From contig NZ_JAUSWN010000008.1 of NCBI RefSeq assembly GCF_030815255.1, positions 1 through 64,000 of the forward strand: a DNA stretch of 64,000 nucleotides, in the 5' to 3' direction. Below, one piece after another: positions 54,401 to 63,300 of the stretch. Numbering within the stretch: position 1 is the stretch's first letter; each line of letters starts with the position of its first letter. The stretch comes from Hathewaya limosa (GTDB lineage: Bacteria > Bacillota > Clostridia > Clostridiales > Clostridiaceae). A model generated the notes under the pieces. That model was not told the origin of the DNA, did no database searches, and saw only the letters and a program-made list of their open reading frames with translations. The translations under genes were made by a program, and so were the position numbers.

Positions 54401-57115
54401 GAAAATAATGCAAGTCTATTGTGGAGTACGAGTAAAACATCTTCTACAACCTTAAGTATAAGTAATAAATGTGGTGTAACAGTTAAAACTGCGAATGTTA
54501 CTATATCACAAGAACAAAGAAATAAAACTCAAGAAGATGTATTTGGTGTTGCACAAATAAATGTTAAATCAGGAGATTTAGTGGAATTTAAGTTGCAGGT
54601 ACAAAATACTGGAGCAGCCACAGCGTATAACTTAAATATACAAGACACATTAAATCAATATACAGCATTTACTAAAACTATTTCCAGTACAGTAGGGGCT
54701 GTAAGTTATAATTCATCCAATAGATATGTTATATGGAATATACCATTGTTAGCACCAGATGAGATAGCTACTGCTATTATTGAAGTGCAAATGAGTTCAG
54801 GTATGGTTTCATCAGGTATTACTACAAATATGGTTAATTTAAGATATAATACAAATACAGTTAATCCTATAGTGGTTGGACCTATTTTAGCATCTTCAAT
54901 TCGACAAAAATACGTGGATATAAAAGTTCAAATAAGTGCAGATAATTCAAGTTATATTTTAGATTCCATAATAAGTTACAATATAATAGTTCAAATTCCA
55001 CAAGGAACTACAGTTTACAATTTACAGCTGATTGATATATTACCAGTAGAACAAAGTTTTATAGAAAGTACACTAAATAATAATCCTGTAACGCCTGATC
55101 AAAATGGAAAGTTATTAAGTTTTCCTAGTATTAATTATGAACCTAACACACTTATAAAGGGAAGAATACTAGATGAGTTTGCACAAGATGAAAATAATTA
55201 TATAAATTATAATTACAATATTAAAGCAAAAGTTCATATTTCAAATATACAAAATGGTACTGTAGATAATCAAACAAATTCGGCTAATGTTACTTGGAGC
55301 ACTGATCCCTTAAATAAAAATATAATAGGGCCTATTTCAGATACAGTTACTATAAATACAAGTGAAAATTTAATTGAAGTAGAAAAGTTTCAAGGAATAA
55401 AAGGAACAAATAAGTTTACAAAAGACAATATTGAAATATTGAATGAAGAAGACATAGAGTACAAAATTGTAATTACGAATATAGGAAAGCTTACAGCATA
55501 TACACCTAAAATAGAGGATTTAATAGATAATAATTTAAGTTCTATAAATGTATCTTCTGTAAGTCAGGGTAAAGGAATAGTAAGCAATGGAGTTAATCAA
55601 AGTCTTTTAACTTGGTCGGATATTACTGAAATTAGTCCAACAAAATCAGAAGAGTTAATATATACAGCTAAAGTCAATACAAAATCTAATGTAACTATAA
55701 CTAATTCTGCTATGCCAAATTTTAGTATAATAAAAGGAGCTAAACCAATACAAGGTATTTTATCTAATGAAGTTTTTGCCACAGTGTTACAACCGGTTGT
55801 AACAGAAAATTTTACATTTATACCTAGTAAAAATAATTATATTTCAGATATGGAGGCATTAAGTTATGGTGTATTAGGAGCAGAAGGGAAAATAGGATAT
55901 ATATTCAAAGAGAATGGAAATAATACTTCTTTATATGATTTAAAGATAGAACCTATACCATTTGATTATTATTTAGTTATTAATAATATTTTTATAGAAG
56001 AGATATATAAGAATACCTTATATTTTGAAAATATAAATGATAGTCTAAACTTATTATCAAACGATTTAAATATTATAGAGATAATTTATAAAATACCCGA
56101 AAATTATATTGTAATAAACAATCCAATTAACTTTAATGTGAGCATACAAGCCGTAAGTAAGGGTATTCCTAAAACTATTAATAATGAATTGAGCGTAGGA
56201 ACAGTTCAATTAACGACATCGTATAATATTGGAGAATATCCTAAAAATCCAAGTTTGTTTACTATTCAATATTATATAGATATTAATATAAGCAAAGGAA
56301 TAAAAGTTTATGATATAGAATTAGAAGCTTTTTATCCTCCATCTTGTATTTTTATGAATGCCGAAAGTAATGGAGTATCTATTAATGTAAATCAATTAAG
56401 AGGAAAAATAAATTATCCATTTATAGACATGATAGATGCTACGCAACAACCAGTTCAATTAAAGTATTCCTATATGGTATGTCAGTATAAGAAAACACCA
56501 TTAAGTATAGGAGAGTTAGAGAAAAATAAAGCTGTTTTAGGTTTAAGGACAGCCAGGAATATAGAGGATAAATATATTTTAAATAGTAGTACACTAGGAC
56601 TAAATGAAAAGTTGGAATGTGTATATGTCAATAAAATAATTGGTAAATGCATAAAATACTATAAATTTGAAAATATATCAATTCCAGAGGTTACAGGTTA
56701 TGTATTTAAGGATATAGTTTTTAATAATCCGGAAATTATACAAGGAAGTTTGAGTATCACTAATAGTGGATGCGATAAAGATTTTAGTAGGATAAAATAT
56801 AGCTTTGTAATTCCATATACAATTATTTATGCTCAGTATAACTGTTCAAGTATAAAAACCAATGAAATTCAAGAAAAGTTTAAACAACAAGAATTAGAAG
56901 TAATAATATATACACCTAAAAATCAAGGTAATTTATATAGTGTTTTATCTGAAGTAGTAACTAATAAAGTAATAATTAATAATATACAAACTGAATTTTG
57001 TGCATGTATAGGTGTAGTAACTTCAACTATATCAAAGGAAATGGTATTAATGAATACATTAGGTAAGAGTGAGTTAGTATATTGTTGTCCAAATTGTAAT
57101 AGTATAAATAACTAG
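48437..57115 (+). CDS. Giant DUF11-type repeat protein 1 with Cys-rich C-terminus
   Basis: A 2892-residue structural protein. Residues 1-740 hold several beta-sandwich modules (LQLPDGVEYVS, RDFLPENMVNTPSG). From 741 to 2455 two module types alternate: A (PKGTTVYNLQL, then IDATQ...YSF; starts near 741, 1024, 1318, 1598, 1881, 2160) and B (QKFQKN or EQKNFT, GDTVYYKVTL, TAYNVNIQD, WNI; near 884, 1172, 1459, 1734, 2019, 2312). Then come a distinct module at 2456, an A-like one at 2590, and a Cys-rich end from 2721 (VYVNKIIGKC, CACIG, YCCPNCNS). No signal peptide, LPXTG or membrane anchor. AGGAG precedes the ATG by 8 bases. Likely an extended fibre; place of assembly unknown. Confidence 0.85.
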   Translation: MTVSSSDILVSINPNPIRGVIGKNVDLNLSFMNSSITDTVYNLHIELQLPDGVEYVSAQQQSNSNTISTNDYSQKVIWINMGNLEPKQSYNNTITIKGLYNFRNPAKSSEVVQFNNPIQGVTVNATVDTIAEGSSNPLNDRLQLTSNCSFIPVPYKISISSPKKVPKGAGTLSPNFQDPIWKYNYKITIDNNSVKDENCDIYFQLGNGIRYLTFISASGDDLNQFKAPIVMQPSNENNSTVLKWQNINLSKSSNNIVTIEAAIWNRSTENGVENSGTEIPQGEEIISIATLRGNDGSVEGFTTVIAEYFLIEKSVLSTSTDVGVKNKFTLSYKVNQYTSIGSNNLYQFQIIDNIKDGQQYNNDATETPIVIDVGSGVTRLTWDLSTVFPTDGGNTGVTKVIKYSTTTKSAYTRTSVSSGDMLSNTATMGAVINNSENSYIEDISSSNIYVGIPNLSKQILGYYYKDGTAKNFSVGAPGDLIEFNILYDANSINATQKNIFVRDFLPENMVNTPSGVIYGGSFSKPGLGSQSIDFNGLQWNLQTIPGNNNWNVKFRVPVSTSLNFIGQKYNWSNFIGVNSSRGSYMLQNAVNVKFGTPNVKISSSVTGPNVNNIKPNELYTYTINVSNLQNADNTVTDAFEMTLTGVIPQGLTYNSSSIVVKGNGTYQNPIISGQNLIMVINKLSPGETLTLTYDVTVDSNISIGSTFANEVTLTQPYSQLDKSYQYPGSPLTTSVELKSKSPVTMQVLSSPEATKVGEIVSYIIQITIAKGIIANNIRVIDTFPKTKQSFIQNSVLKDGVPITPEPTPIDGVLTFPTISSIDATQNEVNLIYSFSIRVTRGNLTDTFIDIQKNKCELLWNDSLDITNVISIVQENSLYVQVPLLKVEIYQKNLTTNSEYTTGYINFNSKDTLAYKIVIENVGKNTAYDVVLLDSVPNEFIIDQSTLNGTLGQGSIGGNNITWNIDSVQAGSLIFIDFNVTAGNNMPVEKLVKNNANIQFSSNNNGFGQIVGPLDVASVSTRINNITFAVNPSINTIKIGDTFKYTLNLNVGKGSSLNNVSIYDVLPTTQTFIGDVTKQINSNPPESITPQVVGQRINFPQPVIGPDNGINATTNSVSVQYVFTVQCNSGTQVPPYTQQQFNNAGIQWEDAIAGGGNKETTANTSVTVEGCQVNILIEQKNFTLVGESGSYTEKDILASIGDTVYYKVTLNIQGIVGANNLQIRDTLNNNMAFLKNISIPTGGVITSPNPGPGGTVQCEIPNMTLGSNVIYEFAVKVSETSPIGDSFTNVASLNYSIDHLGGKIFNVSSNTLNIKIKDLNVTQQMNITEANIGDEVQYTINIVIPKGTQVYDLSIIENLDSGQSYVASSWTSSLGGSSIPVITNSNTTIKYIEATNPIAATGSNDLIVSYTFRTKVIYANEFSPYTENQVSCCNVMWSNSLGGNKKGPVEVLEQIKVNRPMLFLQKFQKNTSKGETVYNTIPLNNVQTGDEIDYSLDIRNMGTGTAYNVISEDNLSSYLSFVDQSIPEITASGQKVTWTVAKIEAGKSANIYVKTNVTGAINASTNSINFFTSNYNGNNNVVLEPIKSKQVGFLYVAPNITTYVMGQNGEINAMVFSGSTIQYRVVIQVPKGSTVYNVQVNYNLNSNQTYVPNSLKNYGGVGVPSNTPNLVFPNEGTINASASDQTIIYTFKAVANGVSGVSQEKQESEATLSWQNNTGVAQPVERDKVSVYVTNIKLAINKSQSLDGINFVSNPIDLKINQNIYYKLEIQNTSTFAIYNINIQDSMPSGIVGQSFKEANLTGEFILENDNFVGNSSFKGTISVVQPSETVSIVYMSNLIGTCIVGNSMGSSASISYSTDISTLNVVYGSITSNQVSIMVSEASLQIDVTSSSNTINLGEEIEYLVKVNIPAGVSLYNIQLQDVLPGKQVYLGIAQLNGNSIVLNENGQNLISNKIEEINAINNPVILNYSLYARTIEPTYTQPFEEYMENNASLLWSTSKTSSTTLSISNKCGVTVKTANVTISQEQRNKTQEDVFGVAQINVKSGDLVEFKLQVQNTGAATAYNLNIQDTLNQYTAFTKTISSTVGAVSYNSSNRYVIWNIPLLAPDEIATAIIEVQMSSGMVSSGITTNMVNLRYNTNTVNPIVVGPILASSIRQKYVDIKVQISADNSSYILDSIISYNIIVQIPQGTTVYNLQLIDILPVEQSFIESTLNNNPVTPDQNGKLLSFPSINYEPNTLIKGRILDEFAQDENNYINYNYNIKAKVHISNIQNGTVDNQTNSANVTWSTDPLNKNIIGPISDTVTINTSENLIEVEKFQGIKGTNKFTKDNIEILNEEDIEYKIVITNIGKLTAYTPKIEDLIDNNLSSINVSSVSQGKGIVSNGVNQSLLTWSDITEISPTKSEELIYTAKVNTKSNVTITNSAMPNFSIIKGAKPIQGILSNEVFATVLQPVVTENFTFIPSKNNYISDMEALSYGVLGAEGKIGYIFKENGNNTSLYDLKIEPIPFDYYLVINNIFIEEIYKNTLYFENINDSLNLLSNDLNIIEIIYKIPENYIVINNPINFNVSIQAVSKGIPKTINNELSVGTVQLTTSYNIGEYPKNPSLFTIQYYIDINISKGIKVYDIELEAFYPPSCIFMNAESNGVSINVNQLRGKINYPFIDMIDATQQPVQLKYSYMVCQYKKTPLSIGELEKNKAVLGLRTARNIEDKYILNSSTLGLNEKLECVYVNKIIGKCIKYYKFENISIPEVTGYVFKDIVFNNPEIIQGSLSITNSGCDKDFSRIKYSFVIPYTIIYAQYNCSSIKTNEIQEKFKQQELEVIIYTPKNQGNLYSVLSEVVTNKVIINNIQTEFCACIGVVTSTISKEMVLMNTLGKSELVYCCPNCNSINN

Positions 57116-57148
57116 GCATAGAATAGTAAGTATAGATGGTAATTTATT

Positions 57149-57193
57149 AAGTATCAGAAGATAAGTTTAATATTATTTTCTGGTACTTTTTTA
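57149..57193 (+). terminator. Terminator after giant protein 1
   Basis: AAGTATCAGAA (57149-57159) pairs with TTCTGGTACTT (57178-57187, one G-T pair), then TTTTTATTATT. The second giant gene is therefore probably transcribed separately, although no clear promoter is visible in the 100 bases before it. Confidence 0.85.
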
Positions 57194-57300
57194 TTATTAA
57201 GAAGGATATATTTTTATATAAGTGTACTTTAATATCAAAAATAGTAAACCTTTAATAGTAATAATATAAGTAAGGCTAAAGGAGTGACTTTATAAAAAAC

Positions 57301-60300
57301 ATGAATAATAATATAGAAATAGATAGAAATGCGGTTAAGCCAGGAAGTAGTTTAACATTGGATACTTTAGTATCTCCAATTTCACCTAAAATAGGAGATA
57401 CAATAACATATATAATCCAAATAACTATTCCAAAAGGGGTGTTAGCAGGTAACATTCAATTAAAAGATACATTTCCAGAAACAAAACAACAATTTATAGC
57501 AGGAAGTATTTTGGTAAATGGACAACCAATGGGTGTTGAACCTATACCAGCTAGAGGAGTATTAACATTTCCAGTAGTAAGTACTATTGACGCTACTACT
57601 AAAGAAGTAACAGAAATATATTCATTTGATGTTAGAATAGTAAATGCAATAGAGTCAGGGGATTTTATAGACAAACAAATAAATACTGCAGAAGTAACAT
57701 GGGATAATAATACAACAGGAGCTACAAATATAGTTGTAAGTTCGGAAAATAATGTGAATGTAACAATGCCATTTATACAAATAAGAAAGTTTCAAAATAA
57801 TGTAACTAAGGCTACAGGTAATACAATTGAAGATATTAATTTTATTTCAACGGATACATTAACCTATAAAATTAGTGTAACTAATACAGGGTTGAACGTT
57901 GCGTATAATGTTACAGTTGCAGATATTATTTCTAATTACCTAAGTATAGATACTGTTAGTTTAAATGCTACTAAAGGTACAGGAAGTTTTGTAGGAAATA
58001 CGCTTACATGGAATATTACTACTTTGGAAGTAGGGGAATCAGTAATAATAGGGTTTAATGTAACAGGTGGAAACAGTATACCTGCAGTAAATAATGTACA
58101 AAATACAGCGAATGTAACTTATAGTACTAATAATAATGGGTTTGGTAAAAATCTAACTCCTAGAACTAGTAACTTAGTAACATTGAATATTAATAATTTA
58201 AATCTAAGTATAACATCTTCGAAGACTAATGACTTACTAGAGGATACGATTCAATATACAGTTATATTTAGTGTTTATAAAGGTACGGTTTTAGATGATG
58301 CTCAATTAAAAAGCATTATACCGAATTCACAAGAGTATATATCTGGAAGTGCCACAAAACAAATCAATAATAATTTACCCGAAGTTGTAGTTCCTAGCAT
58401 AAATTCAACAGCTACAGAACAACAATTAATTTTTCCTAAACCAATTATAGGATCTAATAATAATATAGATGCATCAAAACAGAATATAACTATAAAATAT
58501 ATTTTTAGTTCAAAGGTTATAAATGTAATACAGGTATATCCATATGTAGAAGATCAGACTATAAAATCTAGTGTTAATTGGAGTGAAGGAAGTAGTATCA
58601 ATAATGAAATTAATGCTAATGTACTTATTAAATTGAAAAGTTCAGATATTAGCATAACTCAGGAACAAATGAATTTTACAAGTATTAAAAAATATACAAC
58701 TGGAGATATTTCAGCAACCATAGGGGATATAATTTATTATAAAATTACCATAAAATCAAAGGGCGCGGTGGGAGGATATAATCTACAATTACAAGATATT
58801 CTTAATAATAATTTAAATTTTCTTGATACTATAAAGCAACCTACTTTGGGAACTATAGTTAAACCAACAGGGGTTCCTGGTGGAACATTACAGTGGAATA
58901 TTGATTTTTTAAATTCAGAAACAACCGCTGTATATGAATTTTCAGTTCAGGTAAATAGTAGTGCTCCCTTAGCAGATAACTTTAGTAATAATGTAGTAGG
59001 ACAATATTCCACTGATTCAGTAAGTACAAAAGTATTTAATTTATCTAGTAATACGCTAAAAATATATACCACAGGAATATATCTTTTAGCTAAAACCCTA
59101 CCTTCTATAGCAATTGGAGATAGCGTGCTCTATTCAATGAAAGTTATTATTCCAAAAGGTAAAACAATTTATGATTTAACTTTAGATATACAATTAGATT
59201 TAGGTCAAACATATACTGTGGGTAGTTGGTATTCAAGTTTAGGAAATGCAGGAACGCCAAGTATGAGTTTAGGAAATACAGATATACAATATATTGAATC
59301 TAGAAATCCAATAAGTGCATCAGCATCATCGGATCTTATAATTACTTATACATTTCAAACTAATACCGTATATGTAAGTGACCTTACAGAGTCTTCAAAA
59401 AATCAAATTACTACAATAAATGCCAACTGGAGGAATTCATCAGGTGGAGCAATAATGGGTCCCGTAAGTTTCATAAATAATATCAAAATAAATAGACCTA
59501 ATTTAACTTGTATCCAGGAACAAAGAAATATAACCAAGGGGCAATCAACCTTTACATCTGATTTAATAAATAATGCTAGTATAGGAGATGAATTAGAATT
59601 ATCTTTTAGTATAACTAATAATGGTACAGGAAATGCTTATAAAGTAGTTACAGGGGATAATTTACCAAGTTGGCTTACGTATGTAGGAAGTTCAACTCCA
59701 GGGGTTGGTATATCGGGGTCAAGAGTTGGATGGGATCCAGGAACGATTAATGTAGGTGATACAGCCAATGCTAAAATAACAGTTAGAATAAATGCTCTTC
59801 CCTCATATCCAGATCCCAATTATTTTTATGGAAATCTTGTTGGGGCATCAGGAAGTTCTATAACTTTAGGACCTATAGAATCAAATAGAATTGGATATAA
59901 TTATGTTGCACCTGAATTTTTACTGTCTTTAGTAGATGAGAATGGAAATAAAATACTACCAGCATATATAGAGGGAGATATTATTAATTATGAATTTAAA
60001 ATAATAGTTAGCAAGGGAACAACTGCATACAATCTTTATATAGCGCGTGTAACGCTACCAACAGGACAGACTTATGTATCTAATTCTCTTACTAGTACAG
60101 GTGGAGTTACAATATCACCATCTCCTTCCACACTAACTTTTCCAAATGAAGGAACAGTTTATAGTTCTACACAAGATAGAATTATAACATATAACTTTAA
60201 AGTTAATGTAAATTCATTAGCAAGTACTGGACAAGAAAGACAAGAGGTAGAAACACAATTATATTGGAATAAGGCTCCGGGTGATCCCATAACTGTACAA

Positions 60301-63300
60301 TATGGATTTATGTATGAGTATCTAACTCCAGTAAAGTTAGGATTAGTAAAAACACATAGTTTGAACGGAACTAATTTTGTAAGTTCTAGTATAACTATTA
60401 AAAGAAAGGAATTAGTTTATTATAAGTTAGAAATACAAAACCCATCTGCTTATCCTGCGTATAATGTTGAGGTAGTAGACCAGTTACCTCCTAATATGAT
60501 TATGCAATCTTTGGAAAATATAGGTTTGTCTCAAGGTGTACTAATTAGAAATGGTAATATAATAGGTTCAACAAAACTTGAATTTATTATACAAACTTTA
60601 TCAGCAAGTTCAAGTATTACAATAATATATACAGCAATTTTAGATGGAATAGTTGTAGCAGGAAGTACAATAAGTAGTATGGTAACTGCAACTTATAGTA
60701 CACTATTGGATAGATATAATTTAGTTGTATATGGTCCAGTAAATTCTATGGAACTAAGTAGTACAATCTCACAGTATGGTATTGAACTTACTAAGGAAAC
60801 TACAAATACAGAAACTTATTGGGATGCAAATGTTCCATATAATGTAACTGTGAAAGTTCCACAAGGAATACAACTTTATGACTTGCAGGTTTCAGATAAA
60901 TATCCTAATGGATTGTTTTTTGTAGGTCCAGCTTATTTAAATGGTACACAGATATCAGTTACTGCTTCTAGTGGTAAGGTGTTTTTCCCCTTAATTAATG
61001 AAAATGCTGCAAATAATGAGACTATATTAGAATATACGTATACTTCTAATGTTAGTGCAGATGAGAATGTAGATCCTTTTGAAAAGTCATTAGAAAATAT
61101 TGCAGAATTATCTTGGGGATTAAGTAATGGATCTAGTACAAAGTTTACTATGAATTCTAGTAGTATTGTTATAGTTCAAAATCCTAACATTAATATACAA
61201 AAATTTCAGAGGAATAAAACTGATAATGGAATATTTGATATTAAACAAATTAGTGTAAAATCAGGGGATATATTAGAGTTTAAACTAGTTGTTATCAATT
61301 CAGGTCCAGGAAAGGGATATACTATTGAATGTGCTGATATATTAAATAATTCCATTAAGTATTTAAGATATATATCAACTAGTATAGGTACCTTGTCTTA
61401 TTCTTCAAGTAATCATACAGTAAATTGGACCATAGATATTTTACCATCTAATACAATGGCAACAGCTATTTTCGAGGTAGAAGTTATAGGAGGGATTTCA
61501 GCATTTGGAGTTTCAACAAATAATCTTAGTGCAACATATTATGGCAAGAATAATCCATCAATTTCAACTCAAGCTATTGAACAGAGATATCCACCTATAA
61601 GTATTCAGTTAACCTCAAATAAATCTACTTTTCTTGTAAATGATATAGTAACGTATAATGTAGTAATTACTGTTCCTAATCAAATGATATTTTATAATTT
61701 GAAAGTGCAAAATATATTACCTATAGGACAAGAATTTGTTAGTAGCACATTAAATGATATTTCTATAAGTCCAGATGTTAATAATCAGCTGATAACATTT
61801 CCAGTTATACCAATTAGTAGACTAAATAGTCATAGGGACAATATAAAAGAAATAAAAGAAGGAGAAGAGATATCTAAAAAAGAGTTAAATCTAAAAAATA
61901 GAAATAATGGGGTTGTAAGTGTTGCAACTATATCTAAGGCTAAAGCAAGAACTTTTAGTTATCAAATAAAGGCTATAGTAAAAAGTGCTGATATGTCTAA
62001 GGGAATTCCCGATATACAAATGGATTCGGCTAATGTTAACTGGAGTTTAGATGCAACTAATACACAATTGGTAAACCCTATATCTGATACTGTAGAAGTA
62101 CTGGCTACTAACAATCTAGTTTTTATAGAAAAACTTCAAAAGATAAAAACTGCTGGAAACTTTACTACTAATGATATAGAGGTTACTAGCGGAGAAGAAA
62201 TACAATATAATATAGTTATTACCAATACAGGTAAGATAAAAGCATATAATGTTAAGATAGAAGATATATTAAATGATAAATTACAATATGTAGGGGTTGA
62301 TTCGAGTACCCAAGGTACAGTAAATGTACAGAGTGTGACAGGTAAAAATACATTAGTTTGGGAAGGAATTGTGGAGTTGGATCCAGGACAAAAAGCTGAA
62401 CTGGTTTATACAGTAAATACAACTTCTACAGCTAATGCTACTATATCAAATCAAGCTATTTCTAAATTTGCAATTACTTCTGGAGGAGATGAATTGGGTA
62501 GAACACCATCTAATGAGGTTTTCACAAATATATTAGTCGGAAATCCGAATTTAGTACAAGTACAGAAATTGCAAAGAATAAATGGAATCGGTAATTTTAG
62601 TACAAATGAAATAGAAATTAGTAGTGAAGAAGAAATAGAATATAAGTTAGTAGTTACCAATGGAGCAATGAAAACTTACAAAATAGAAATACAGGATATA
62701 TTAAATGATAAATTTCAATATATAAGTAATACAACACCAACAGTAGGAGCGGCAGGAATACAGAATATTGGTGGGAAGAATGTTTTAATATGGAATGGAA
62801 TAACAGAGTTAAATCCAGATCAAAGTATAGAGTTAGTTTTTGTAGTAAAAGGGGTATCATCGGTTGCAGATAGAATATCAAATCAAACTACATCCAGTTT
62901 TGCTGTAACTGCTACGGGAGCAAATATAAGTGGAACACCATCCAATGAAGTTTTCACAAATATATTAGTAGGAAATCAAACCTTAATTAGATTAATTAAG
63001 TTTCAAAGGATAAATAATGTAGGGAAATTTTTAACTACTGATATAGATGTTAGTAATGGTGAGGAGATAGAGTATAAATTAAGTATTCTTAACATGGGAA
63101 CAATAGATGTATATAAAATAAAAATTGAAGATATATTAGAGAAAGATTTAATATTTAAGAATATTAAAGTAATTAGTCAAGGTCAAGCTGAATTGCAACA
63201 AGATAATAATAAGCTAGTATGGGATCTTAAGGATAAGTTAGGTCCAAATAAAACAGCTCAATTAGTATATATAGTGAAGACTAATTCAAGTATTACAGGG

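Noticed and set aside
48437..57115. Giant protein 1 as a sortase-anchored adhesin
   Set aside because: No signal peptide and no LPXTG, hydrophobic segment or basic tail; the C-terminus is Cys-rich and ends CPNCNSINN.
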